Below, one piece after another: positions 27,762 to 36,006 of a stretch of 64,000 nucleotides of DNA. The notes under the pieces were generated by a model. The model did not search any database. It was not told where the DNA came from and worked only from the letters and a program-made list of their open reading frames with translations. A program made the translations under genes and the position numbers. The first letter of the stretch is position 1. The number at the start of each line of letters is the position of its first letter. The DNA comes from Bifidobacterium pseudocatenulatum DSM 20438 = JCM 1200 = LMG 10505 (GTDB lineage Bacteria; Actinomycetota; Actinomycetes; Actinomycetales; Bifidobacteriaceae), in assembly GCF_001025215.1 (NCBI RefSeq), contig NZ_AP012330.1, forward strand, positions 620,001 to 684,000, in the 5' to 3' direction.

Positions 27762-29417
27762 ATGTCGCAATCTTCAGGTGCGTACGGCGAAGCCGACGCA
27801 ACCGAACAGAAGAACGAACAACACAACAATCAGCCCGCAAACTCGGCAAGCACCGACGCAACTTTGAACGCGCGTGCCAAATCACCGAAATCCAAGGGGC
27901 CCAACAAGTGGATCATCGCCATCATTGCAGTGATCGCAGTGGTCGCCATCATTGTGGGCGTCGTCGTGTTCCGTAACAACAACGCATCCAGCGATACCGC
28001 GGAAAATGGCGCCTCCAACACCGTGACCATTGGACTGAAACTCGCCCCCGTAAGTCTCGACATTCGTCACCAGTCCGGATCGGCGATCGAACAGGTGCTG
28101 ATCGGCAATGTGTACGAAGGGCTGCTGTCGCGCGATTCCGACAACAAAGTGCAGCCGGGACTGGCGAAAAGCTGGGATATTTCCAACGACGGCACAACGT
28201 ATACGTTCCATCTCAACGAGAACATGAACTTCTCCAACGGAGACACGTTGGACGCCGAAGATGTGGCCTGGTCCATTAACCAGCTCAAAGAACAGCAGTA
28301 TTACAACGCCAATCAGGTCGAAAGCCTCGAAAAAGCCGAAGCGGTCGATAGCGACACCGTGAAGCTCACGCTCAGCACCCCCGATTCCAACCTGCTGTGG
28401 TACCTGACCGGACGCCCCGGCCTGGTGTTCGATAAGGACGCCGAATACAACGCGAAAACCGAAGCCGTCGGATCGGGCCCGTACACGGTGGAATCCTTCG
28501 ATTCCGCCAGCAAAATGGCGCTCAAAGCCAACCCGAAGTATTGGGGAAGCGCACACAAGGCCGCAACCGAAAACGTGATCATCAAATTCCTCACCGACGA
28601 TAACGCAGCCGTCAACGCGCTGAAAAGCGGCGAAGTCGACGTGCTTTCCCCGGTGAACGCCACGCTCGCCAAATCGCTTGACACCAACACGTATCAGGTG
28701 TCCGCGGCGGACGGCAGCGACAAATACGTGCTCGCCTTCAACTGCGCGAACAGCAAGCTTGCCGACAAGCGCGTGCGTCAGGCAATCCGTTACGGCATCA
28801 ACCATGAGGAAATCATCGCTTCGCGCGGTAACGTCGACTATGCGCTCGGCGGGCCGATCCCATCCGTGGACCCGGGCTATGAGGACTTGACCGACCTGTA
28901 CCCGTACGATGTGAACAAAGCCAAGGAATTCATGGCTGAAGCCGGCTATTCCACCGATAATCCGCTGAAACTCACCCTCACCTACGCCAACACGTACGGC
29001 ACGGAACTCGGCGACCAACTGCGTAGCCAGCTCGCCAAAATCGGCATTGATCTCAGCATCAACTACGTGGAATTCTCCACATGGCTGCAAGACGTGCACG
29101 CCAACGGCGACTATGAACTTTCGTTGGTGGACCACGCCGAAAGCCACGACTTCTACAAGTGGACCACGCCCGACTACTACTTCCACTACGACGGCAAGCA
29201 AGCCCAAGAACTGTATGCCAAGGCGCTCGCCGCCACCGATGAGGAATCCAGTGCAAACTACCTGAAGCAGGCTGCGAAAGCAGTAAGCGAGGATGCCCCC
29301 GCCGACTGGCTGTTCGGCTATCGTGTGACGGTGGCATACAACAAGAACGTGCAGGGATTCCCCAGCAAGCTGAGCCAGACGGTGCTGCCATTGTGGCAGA
29401 TCACCAAGGCGCGGTGA
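27762..29417 (+). CDS. Peptide ABC transporter substrate-binding protein with N-terminal membrane anchor
   Basis: A 551-residue DppA/OppA-family protein (SBP_bac_5), cluster C fold, opening VTIGLKLAPVSLDIRH near residue 88. It has no lipobox. Instead about 47 hydrophilic residues (Gln/Asn/Ala-rich) precede one hydrophobic helix (about 48-70, IIAIIAVIAVVAIIVGVVVF), so it is probably an uncleaved type II anchored protein or an atypical signal sequence. CAGGAG precedes the ATG. Permeases and ATPases follow at 29608-33078, after a hairpin. Confidence 0.9.
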   Translation: MSQSSGAYGEADATEQKNEQHNNQPANSASTDATLNARAKSPKSKGPNKWIIAIIAVIAVVAIIVGVVVFRNNNASSDTAENGASNTVTIGLKLAPVSLDIRHQSGSAIEQVLIGNVYEGLLSRDSDNKVQPGLAKSWDISNDGTTYTFHLNENMNFSNGDTLDAEDVAWSINQLKEQQYYNANQVESLEKAEAVDSDTVKLTLSTPDSNLLWYLTGRPGLVFDKDAEYNAKTEAVGSGPYTVESFDSASKMALKANPKYWGSAHKAATENVIIKFLTDDNAAVNALKSGEVDVLSPVNATLAKSLDTNTYQVSAADGSDKYVLAFNCANSKLADKRVRQAIRYGINHEEIIASRGNVDYALGGPIPSVDPGYEDLTDLYPYDVNKAKEFMAEAGYSTDNPLKLTLTYANTYGTELGDQLRSQLAKIGIDLSINYVEFSTWLQDVHANGDYELSLVDHAESHDFYKWTTPDYYFHYDGKQAQELYAKALAATDEESSANYLKQAAKAVSEDAPADWLFGYRVTVAYNKNVQGFPSKLSQTVLPLWQITKAR

Positions 29418-29470
29418 ATCGACGAAAAATCGATGGAAAATCGGCGGAAAACAAGTGATGAAAACTGATG

Positions 29471-29511
29471 TGTGGCGGTGTTTGCAGCGGCATCGTTGCG
29501 GCACCGCCACA
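29471..29511 (+). terminator. Hairpin between peptide-binding protein and permease genes
   Basis: TGTGGCGGTG (29471-29480) pairs with CACCGCCACA (29502-29511), with further pairing inside the loop. No T tract. It probably reduces read-through or protects the upstream mRNA so the binding protein is made in excess. Confidence 0.55.
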
Positions 29512-29607
29512 CGTTGGCGCGATATTGTTGGGTAGGGTAATGACGGTGAATAGGTGCGTATCGCTGCAAACGCACGGATCGAGCGATAGACCAATGGTGG
29601 TTCAACT

Positions 29608-30588
29608 ATGAGATTTGTAGTCAAACGGCTGGGACTGTTCGTCGTGGCCCTGTTCGGTCTGTCGCTTCTGGTGTTCGTGCTGTTGCGCATGCTGCCGGGC
29701 GATGTGGCTGCGGTGATCGCAGGAACGAACGCAGCCCCTGAACGTATCGCGTCGCTTCGTACCGAACTTGGCTTGGACAAATCGTACGTGGCGCAATACG
29801 GCGATTGGATGCTGGGATTGCTGCATGGCGATCTTGGTGTGTCCACCATCGGAGGCAAAGCGGTGTCGGCACAGGTTGCGTCTCGTGCTTCGGTAACGTT
29901 TCCACTGATCATCGTGAGTTTGCTGATCGCATTGGCGATCGGCCTGCCGCTTGGTTGCGCTGCTGTGCTGACCCGTAATGCCCGCTTGCGTGGGCTTTGT
30001 CACGGTATTGCGATTGTTGCCGGCGCCATTCCCGCATTATGGGGCGGATTGCTGTTGATTCTGCTGTTCTCACGCGGTTCAGGACTGTTGGGATTGCTGC
30101 CTGCTCAAGGTTTTCCCGATAATGGCTGGGGCGCGCCCTTGCAGGCGTTGGCTTCTTTGATACTTCCGGCGCTCGCCACCGGCGTTACCGCAGGCGCGTC
30201 CATTATGCGTTACACGCGTGCCGCCGTGGGGGACAAGGCCTCGTCTCAGGCGGTCGACATGGCCATGGCATGCGGCATGACCCGCAAACAGGCGGTATTG
30301 CGCGTCGCTTTGCGTCTTGCCACACCGCAATTGGTGTCGGTGATCGGTTTGACGTTCGCCCAGATGGTCACCGGTGTAATGGTGGTTGAGAATCTGTTCG
30401 CGCTTCCGGGGCTTGGCACCATGCTGGTCACCGATGTTGGCAATCGAGATCTGATTGCAGTGCAGAGCGAATTGTTCCTGTTGGCTACGTTCTTCCTCTT
30501 GCTTGGATTAGTGGTTGATGTGGTGCATCGTGCGCTTGATCCGCGTCTGAAAGATGCCGGATTGGTGTCGGGGGAGGTGCTTGCATGA
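29608..30588 (+). CDS. Peptide ABC transporter permease, DppB type
   Basis: A 326-residue membrane protein with an N-terminal helix (about 9-30) and five core helices. The N-terminal FVVKRLGLFVVALFGLSLLVFVLLRMLPGD pattern and the EAA loop near 215 (DMAMACGMTRKQAVLRVALRLA) are those of the DppB/OppB family. Its stop overlaps the start of the next gene (ATGATGA context), indicating translational coupling. Confidence 0.93.
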   Translation: MRFVVKRLGLFVVALFGLSLLVFVLLRMLPGDVAAVIAGTNAAPERIASLRTELGLDKSYVAQYGDWMLGLLHGDLGVSTIGGKAVSAQVASRASVTFPLIIVSLLIALAIGLPLGCAAVLTRNARLRGLCHGIAIVAGAIPALWGGLLLILLFSRGSGLLGLLPAQGFPDNGWGAPLQALASLILPALATGVTAGASIMRYTRAAVGDKASSQAVDMAMACGMTRKQAVLRVALRLATPQLVSVIGLTFAQMVTGVMVVENLFALPGLGTMLVTDVGNRDLIAVQSELFLLATFFLLLGLVVDVVHRALDPRLKDAGLVSGEVLA

Positions 30589-31505
30589 TGAAACAGTCTG
30601 CTGAGAAAACTACTTCGAAAAACGCTGTGAAAACCGTGATTCCCTCCATATGGCGTACCGCTGGTGGCAAGTATTCGCTGATCATGCTTGCGATATGGCT
30701 GGTTGTGTCGGCTATTTCGCTGGTGTGGACGCCATATTCGCTGCTTGATACTGACGGATTCAACACGTGGGCTTCGCCGTCCGGCGCTCACATGTTGGGT
30801 ACTGATGGTGTTGGCGCTGATGTGTTGAGCTGGCTGATGGCCGGTTCCCGTACGAATCTTGCGATCGCGCTGCTTACCGTGGTGGTTGCCGCGGCCATCG
30901 GCCTGCTGCTGGTGGCGGCCATGGTGTCTCGCCATGGCGCATTGGCTTCCACGTCGGTGGTTGTGGTGGATGCGTTGATTTCCATTCCAACAGTGCTGAT
31001 CGCCTTGATGCTTTCCGTGCCGTTCGGCGCGTCGGCAGCGGTGATCATCGCCGCATGCGGACTTGCATACGGGCTGAATTTGGCGCGTATTCTACGCCCC
31101 GCGGCCATGCTCGCCGCACGTTCTGACCATGTGGAATCGGCTTTGTGGTCGGGTGCGAGTTCGTTACGCGTGTTTTTCACGCATATTGTGCCGAATACGG
31201 TTCCGGTGTTATGCGTTCAGCTGTCGATGAGTGCGGGCACGTCGCTCTTGGCGGAGGCTGGATTGACGTATCTGGGTGTTGGCGTCGGTGCGGGAGTGCC
31301 CAGTTGGGGGCATTCGCTTGCCACGTCCGTGAAATTCATCAGCATTTATCCGATGGCTGTGGTGTGGCCGGGATTGGTGGTCACCTTGATGGTGATAGCG
31401 CTGAATCTGTTTGGCGATGCGTTGCGTGACGCCATCGATCCGCTGACGAATCCGGCATTGCGGCAAGGTGAAGCCACCCATGTTGAATCGGAGGAACGCG
31501 CATGA
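30585..31505 (+). CDS. Peptide ABC transporter permease, DppC type
   Basis: A 306-residue partner of the DppB-type permease. Family features are the N-terminal helix near 33-52, the loop GTDGVGADVLSWLMAGSRTNL near 75, the EAA-like loop VESALWSGASSLRVFFTHIVPN near 180, and LAEAGLTYLGVGVGAGVPSWGHSL near 220. It overlaps its neighbours at both ends by 4 bases (ATGA), so the operon is tightly coupled. Confidence 0.93.
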   Translation: MMKQSAEKTTSKNAVKTVIPSIWRTAGGKYSLIMLAIWLVVSAISLVWTPYSLLDTDGFNTWASPSGAHMLGTDGVGADVLSWLMAGSRTNLAIALLTVVVAAAIGLLLVAAMVSRHGALASTSVVVVDALISIPTVLIALMLSVPFGASAAVIIAACGLAYGLNLARILRPAAMLAARSDHVESALWSGASSLRVFFTHIVPNTVPVLCVQLSMSAGTSLLAEAGLTYLGVGVGAGVPSWGHSLATSVKFISIYPMAVVWPGLVVTLMVIALNLFGDALRDAIDPLTNPALRQGEATHVESEERA

Positions 31506-32287
31506 GCGTCAGCATCCGTAATCTCAATATCGTCATCGATGGAATGCCGATTGTGCATGATGTCGATATGGACATCGCCGACGGTGAACGTGTCGGTTTG
31601 ATCGGTTCGTCCGGTTCCGGCAAATCCATGATCGCCAAATCCATCATGGGCTTGCTGCCGCTTTCCGCGCAGGTTTCCGGCAGTATTGACATGGGTGGTA
31701 CTGAAATCGTCGGAGCGTCGGATCAAGCGATCGCCGATCTGCGTGGTCGTTATGTGGGCATGGTGTTCCAGAATCCTTCCGCCGCATTGAATCCGGTGAT
31801 GACCGTGGCGCAGCAGGTCGCGCTGCCACTGCGTTTGCATTACGATCTGACCCGTGACGAACGGTTGGACCGTGTCAAAGCAATGTTCGCCAAAGTCAGG
31901 CTGCCGGAAGATGTGCTGAACAAATATCCGCATGAACTTTCCGGCGGACAACAGCAGCGCGTCGGCATCGCGGCCGCATTGGTCACGTCGCCGCGCCTGA
32001 TTATCGCCGACGAGCCAACCACCGCGCTGGATTCGATCACGCAACGGCAGATCGTCGATCTGCTGGCATCGTTGGTGGACGATTCCGGCGCATCCATGCT
32101 CTTCATCACCCACGATTTCGCGGTACTCAATCATGCAACCACACGCTGTTATGTACTTGCTGATGGACGTGTTGCCGAATCAGGACAAACCGCCGATATC
32201 CTGCAGTCGCCGCACACTAAAGTCGCTTCGCAATTGGCGACTTCGGCACGTGCGCTGTCGTTGCGGATCGATGCCGAAACCAAATAA
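31502..32287 (+). CDS. Peptide ABC transporter ATP-binding protein, DppD type
   Basis: A 261-residue ATPase with Walker A GSSGSGKSM (35-43), signature LSGGQQQR near 145, Walker B RLIIADEPTTALD near 165 and the H-loop FITHDFAV. It is shorter than DppD proteins that carry a C-terminal iron-sulfur or oligopeptide-transporter tail. Coupled by ATGA to the DppC-type gene. Confidence 0.92.
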   Translation: MSVSIRNLNIVIDGMPIVHDVDMDIADGERVGLIGSSGSGKSMIAKSIMGLLPLSAQVSGSIDMGGTEIVGASDQAIADLRGRYVGMVFQNPSAALNPVMTVAQQVALPLRLHYDLTRDERLDRVKAMFAKVRLPEDVLNKYPHELSGGQQQRVGIAAALVTSPRLIIADEPTTALDSITQRQIVDLLASLVDDSGASMLFITHDFAVLNHATTRCYVLADGRVAESGQTADILQSPHTKVASQLATSARALSLRIDAETK

Positions 32288-32298
32288 GGAGAACGGTT

Positions 32299-33078
32299 GT
32301 GACGGGCGAAAACGAAAAAACCACAATGCTGCAAGGTCGCGGCATCAACAAATACTACGGTGCGAAACAACAGCGTCGTCAGGTGCTGCACGATGTTGAT
32401 ATCGACGTACGTTCGGGGGAGTGCCTTGCGGTGATCGGCGGATCCGGATCCGGCAAAACCACCCTTACACGAGTATTGCTGGGGCTCGAACACGCTGAAA
32501 CGGGCGAGATTACGTATTTCGGCAAGCCTGTGCAAGGCGAAGTCGCCGGCGAACTGCGGCGTAGCTGCGGATTGGTGTTCCAAAGCCCATTCGGCTCGTT
32601 GGATCCGCGTTGGAGGGTCGGCAGATCCGTTGCCGAACCATTGCGGTTGCATCACCCTGATTGGTCGCAGGAACGGATTGCGGAACGCGTGTCGGAAGCC
32701 TTCCGCATGGTGAGTCTCGACCCTGCCGCATATGAAAATCGGTTCCCCGTGGACCTCTCTGGCGGTCAGGCGCAACGCGTGGCCATCGCACGTGCCATTG
32801 CGGATCATCCGAAAGTATTGCTTGCCGACGAGCCGATGAGCGCCGTCGACGTGGCCGCACGAACGCAGATTCTCGCATCGTTCGCTGCGATTCGTAGCGG
32901 CGAACCTGATATGGCGCTGATCATGGTGTCACACGATTTGGGAGTGGTGCAGCATATCGCAGATCGCATTATGGTGTTGCACGACGGTTGCGTTGAGGAA
33001 TGCGGACTTACGGAAACCGTGTTGCACCATCCGACCAGCGATTACACCAAACGATTGCTGGACGCGGCTTCGCTCTGA
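32299..33078 (+). CDS. Peptide ABC transporter ATP-binding protein, DppF type
   Basis: A 259-residue ATPase with Walker A GGSGSGKTT (47-55), signature LSGGQAQR near 154 and Walker B VLLADEPMSAVD near 174. The GTG start at 32299 follows AAGGAGA. It is the last gene of the operon, and a terminator follows. It forms the second nucleotide-binding subunit with the DppD-type protein. Confidence 0.92.
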   Translation: MTGENEKTTMLQGRGINKYYGAKQQRRQVLHDVDIDVRSGECLAVIGGSGSGKTTLTRVLLGLEHAETGEITYFGKPVQGEVAGELRRSCGLVFQSPFGSLDPRWRVGRSVAEPLRLHHPDWSQERIAERVSEAFRMVSLDPAAYENRFPVDLSGGQAQRVAIARAIADHPKVLLADEPMSAVDVAARTQILASFAAIRSGEPDMALIMVSHDLGVVQHIADRIMVLHDGCVEECGLTETVLHHPTSDYTKRLLDAASL

Positions 33079-33093
33079 TTTGTGACACTGCGC

Positions 33094-33140
33094 AAAAAGC
33101 CTGCGATCATGTTGAAATCCGCATGATTGCAGGCTTTTTT
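33094..33140 (+). terminator. Terminator of the peptide transporter operon
   Basis: AAAAAGCCTGC-GATCATG pairs with CATGATT-GCAGGCTTTTTT around an 8-9-base loop with a T run, a strong intrinsic terminator. Confidence 0.9.
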
Positions 33141-33185
33141 GCCGCTATATGAACAGGTAAGACACGCCGATGTCGTTACGTGTGC

Positions 33186-33198
33186 TATTGTGTGAGCC
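33186..33198 (+). promoter_or_regulatory. Candidate -10 element that would give a leaderless cysteine leader
   Basis: TATTGT (33186-33191) ends 7 bases before the ATG at 33199. Transcription would start at or next to that ATG, giving a leaderless message. A clear -35 is not evident. Confidence 0.45.
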
Positions 33199-33231
33199 AT
33201 GTTCAATTTCTCTTGTTGTTGCTGTCGCTGA
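33199..33231 (+). CDS. Polycysteine leader peptide MFNFSCCCCR
   Basis: ATG, nine codons and TGA encode MFNFSCCCCR: four consecutive Cys codons (TGT TGT TGC TGT) in a ten-residue peptide. It has no ribosome binding site but lies 7 bases after a -10-like TATTGT, so it is probably leaderless. It stands 286 bases before a cysteine/cystathionine synthesis operon, and a hairpin begins at its stop codon. Polycysteine leaderless ORFs acting as cysteine-responsive attenuators are known from mycobacteria. By analogy ribosome progress over the Cys codons would report cysteine supply. Chance occurrence of four Cys codons in this place is unlikely. Confidence 0.72.
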   Translation: MFNFSCCCCR

Positions 33232-33255
33232 CCAACCGCCCGAGGGGCGCGTGGT
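33231..33255 (+). promoter_or_regulatory. Hairpin at the stop of the polycysteine leader
   Basis: ACCA..CGCCC (33231-33241) pairs with GGGCG..TGGT (33245-33255) around GAG with a small internal loop. A ribosome at or near the leader stop would cover it, so its formation depends on leader translation. Confidence 0.6.
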
Positions 33256-33517
33256 TCATCGAAGCATAACTTGAGACAGGGCATTCTTTTTCGGCATACG
33301 CAACTTGCGTTGCATGCCAGAGTATCGCAGAAATCATCCCATAACCAGTGCCTTACGCGGTTGGTATTACGCGGCATATGTGGATGAACCGCAGCGAAAA
33401 CACCATCACAGGTCCCGTTTCAAATCATTGCAAGTGATAAACGCGAGCTTCTCGAAATCAAAACAACGAAATCATTCATCGGAAGCCAACGGAAATCACT
33501 CTTCGCAAGGAAACGAC
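33232..33517 (+). promoter_or_regulatory. Long 5' untranslated region of the cystathionine operon
   Basis: These 286 bases contain no convincing gene. They hold the hairpin at 33231-33255 and a second strong stem at 33293-33318 (GGCAT-ACGCAA / TTGCGT-TGC-ATGCC) preceded by a T-rich stretch (CATTCTTTTTC). The rest is A-rich with direct runs up to the AAGGAAA ribosome binding site. This fits a leader controlled by attenuation or by accessibility of a Rho or ribosome site. Confidence 0.5.
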
Positions 33518-34528
33518 ATGACCATCCACAACTCCCTTTCCGAGCTCATCGGCAACACTCCGCTCGTCAAACTCAACCATGTGACCGACGGCATCAAAGC
33601 CACCATCGCAGTCAAAGTCGAATATTTCAATCCTGGCGGCTCCTCCAAAGACCGCATTGCGGAACGCATCATCGACGCGGCCGAACGCAGCGGCGAACTC
33701 AAGCCGGGCGGTGTGATTGTGGAACCGACCTCCGGCAACACCGGCGTAGGACTTGCCCTCGTGGCCCAGCAGCGCGGATACCGCACCATCTTCACCCTGC
33801 CAGACAAGGTTTCCGAAGCCAAGCGTGCGGTACTCCGCGCATACGGTGCAGAAGTGGTGGTAACCCCTACCGATGCTGGTCCGGATGATCCGCGCTCCTA
33901 CTACCAGGTGGCGGAACGCCTCGCCAAAGCGATTCCCGGCGGATACCGCCCGAACCAATACGACAACCCGAACGGACCGGAAAGCCACTACCACACCACC
34001 GGTCCGGAAATCTGGGAAGCCAGCGACCATCAGGTCACGCATTTCGTGGCTGGCATCGGCACTGGCGGCACCATTTCCGGCACCGGACGCTACCTGAAGG
34101 AAGCTTCCGACGGCGCAGTACAAGTGATCGGCGCCGACCCGGAAGGATCCATCTATTCCAATCCGAACGACGTGCATCAGTACAGCATCGAAGGCGTGGG
34201 CGAGGATTTCTATCCGAAAGCGTTCGACCGTGAACTTCCCGACGAAATCGTGCAGGTCAACGATGCCGAAGCATTCGAAATGACCCGCCGTTTGGCTGCG
34301 GAAGAAGGTCTGCTGGTCGGAGGCTCGTCCGGCATGGCCGTTACGGCAGCGCTTAAATACGCACGCGAGCACGATTTGGACGAAGACCAGCTGGTCGTGG
34401 TGTTGCTGCCGGATTCCGGTCGCAGCTATATGGAAAAGATCTTCAACGACGATTGGATGCGTGCCAACGGATTCGCCGACGTTGTGGAACGCACGTCCAA
34501 GCCAAGTCTTGCGGAGCGGTATCTGTAG
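33518..34528 (+). CDS. Cystathionine beta-synthase / cysteine synthase family protein
   Basis: A 336-residue PLP enzyme of fold type II. Schiff-base Lys44 lies in PGGSSKDRIAE, and the phosphate/substrate loops are EPTSGNTGVGLA near 74 and GTGGTISGTGRYLKE near 182. The C-terminal LPDSGRSYMEKIFNDDWM resembles actinobacterial cystathionine beta-synthases more than CysK, but no regulatory CBS domains follow. It could join serine or O-acetylserine with homocysteine or sulfide. ATG 33518 is chosen (AAGGAAA upstream). The open frame from 33305 has no support. The next gene encodes the companion gamma-lyase/synthase, which suggests reverse transsulfuration to cysteine. Confidence 0.88.
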   Translation: MTIHNSLSELIGNTPLVKLNHVTDGIKATIAVKVEYFNPGGSSKDRIAERIIDAAERSGELKPGGVIVEPTSGNTGVGLALVAQQRGYRTIFTLPDKVSEAKRAVLRAYGAEVVVTPTDAGPDDPRSYYQVAERLAKAIPGGYRPNQYDNPNGPESHYHTTGPEIWEASDHQVTHFVAGIGTGGTISGTGRYLKEASDGAVQVIGADPEGSIYSNPNDVHQYSIEGVGEDFYPKAFDRELPDEIVQVNDAEAFEMTRRLAAEEGLLVGGSSGMAVTAALKYAREHDLDEDQLVVVLLPDSGRSYMEKIFNDDWMRANGFADVVERTSKPSLAERYL

Positions 34529-34606
34529 ACCGCCAATTCATATCTCAACATCATGCCCATCATTCGTTCAACCCAAACCATTCGATATTTTCAAGGAGTT
34601 CCCATC

Positions 34607-35788
34607 ATGACCATCTCGACCAACACCGAAGCCCTGAACGCCACTGCACTCGCCACCCGCGCCATTCACGCAGGTCAGGAACCCGATCCGACCACCGGAG
34701 CCGTGGTCACTCCTATTTATATGACATCCACGTTCAAGCAGGATGGTGTCGGCGGCCTGCGCAACGGTTATGATTACAGCCGTTCCATCAATCCGACCCG
34801 CAACTCTTTCGACGAGCAGCTCGCCGCGGTCGAAGGCGCGAACTACGCGCTGAGCTTCGCTTCCGGACTGGCCGCCATCGACGTGCTGTTGCGTGCCACG
34901 TTGAAGCCGGGCGACAATATTCTGCTGGGCAATGACGTATATGGTGGCACCTACCGTTTGCTTTCCAAGGTGTTCGTGCCGTGGGGCGTCGGTCTTGACG
35001 TGGTGGACATCACCGACACGGCGGCCGTTTCCGCGGCGCTCAGCCAGAAGCAGTACCAGTACATTTGGGTGGAAACCCCGTCGAACCCGCTGCTCAACAT
35101 CACCGATATCGCAGCCACGTCAGCGGTCGCTCACGCGCATGACACCAAAGTGGTGGTAGACAACACCTTCGCATCCCCGGTATTGCAGCATCCGTTGACG
35201 GATGGCGCCGACGTGGTCGTATATTCCACCACCAAATACATCGGCGGACATTCCGACGTGGTCGGCGGAGCTGTGGTGCTCAACGACAAGGAAATCCGCG
35301 ATGAAGTGGCGTTCCTGCAGAACGCGGCCGGAGCTGTGCCATCTCCGTTCGACTCCTGGCTTGACATTCGTGGCCTCAAAACGTTGGATCTGCGCGTCAA
35401 GCAGCACAGCCGTAACGCCATGAAGGTGGCGCAATGGCTGGAAACCCGCCCTGAAGTGGAACGCGTATGGTACCCGGGACTGGAATCCCATCCAGGCCAC
35501 GAGATCGCGGCACGACAGATGCATGGCGGCTTCGGAGGCATGATCTCCGTACAGATCGCAGCCGGATTCGAAGCGGCCAAGAAGTTCGCCGGTGCTACGG
35601 AAGTGTTCACTTTGGCTGAGTCGTTGGGAGGCGTGGAATCCCTGATTGAGCATCCGGGCGCCATGACCCACGCTTCCGTTGCCGGTACCACGCTGGAAGT
35701 GCCCGCCAATCTCGTGCGACTTTCCGTCGGTCTTGAAGATGCTGACGATTTGATCGCGGACTTGGAGCAGGCATTTCGTCGTGTTTGA
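34607..35788 (+). CDS. Cystathionine gamma-lyase/gamma-synthase family enzyme
   Basis: A 393-residue PLP enzyme of fold type I (Cys/Met metabolism family). Catalytic Lys210 lies in YSTTKYIGGHSD. Other motifs are YSRSINPTRNSFDEQLAAVEG near 58, SGLAAID near 86 and SLGGVESLIEHPGAMTHAS near 330. Lyase and synthase cannot be separated reliably by eye. Pairing with a beta-synthase-like gene favours the lyase step of reverse transsulfuration. ATG 34607 follows CAAGGAG. Confidence 0.9.
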   Translation: MTISTNTEALNATALATRAIHAGQEPDPTTGAVVTPIYMTSTFKQDGVGGLRNGYDYSRSINPTRNSFDEQLAAVEGANYALSFASGLAAIDVLLRATLKPGDNILLGNDVYGGTYRLLSKVFVPWGVGLDVVDITDTAAVSAALSQKQYQYIWVETPSNPLLNITDIAATSAVAHAHDTKVVVDNTFASPVLQHPLTDGADVVVYSTTKYIGGHSDVVGGAVVLNDKEIRDEVAFLQNAAGAVPSPFDSWLDIRGLKTLDLRVKQHSRNAMKVAQWLETRPEVERVWYPGLESHPGHEIAARQMHGGFGGMISVQIAAGFEAAKKFAGATEVFTLAESLGGVESLIEHPGAMTHASVAGTTLEVPANLVRLSVGLEDADDLIADLEQAFRRV

Positions 35789-35848
35789 GATAAGATCGCA
35801 GCCTCGTTACGGTTTTGTGTAATCCGTCAAAAAGGCAAAACGTGCATA

Positions 35849-35917
35849 AATCCTCGCCATCGGATTCGCCAAAAGCGTATATTATGCTATTTCGAATCTG
35901 CTTATGGCGAGGGTTTT
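35849..35917 (+). terminator. Long hairpin terminator after the cystathionine operon
   Basis: AATCCTCGCCAT (35849-35860) pairs with ATGGCGAGGGTT (35904-35915), with an inner stem CGGATTCG/CGAATCTG, followed by TT. Confidence 0.75.
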
Positions 35918-35921
35918 GCCA

Positions 35922-35927
35922 TATAAT
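35922..35927 (+). promoter_or_regulatory. Candidate -10 of the MacB-like gene
   Basis: A consensus TATAAT about 80 bases before the start at 36007. The -35 region overlaps the upstream terminator stem and matches poorly. Confidence 0.4.
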
Positions 35928-36006
35928 ACTTTCGACAACGTTCGTGTTCATCTACCAGCGCATTCTCTGTGGAATCGAACGCCCATGATTATCGAGACGA
36001 GGCGGC

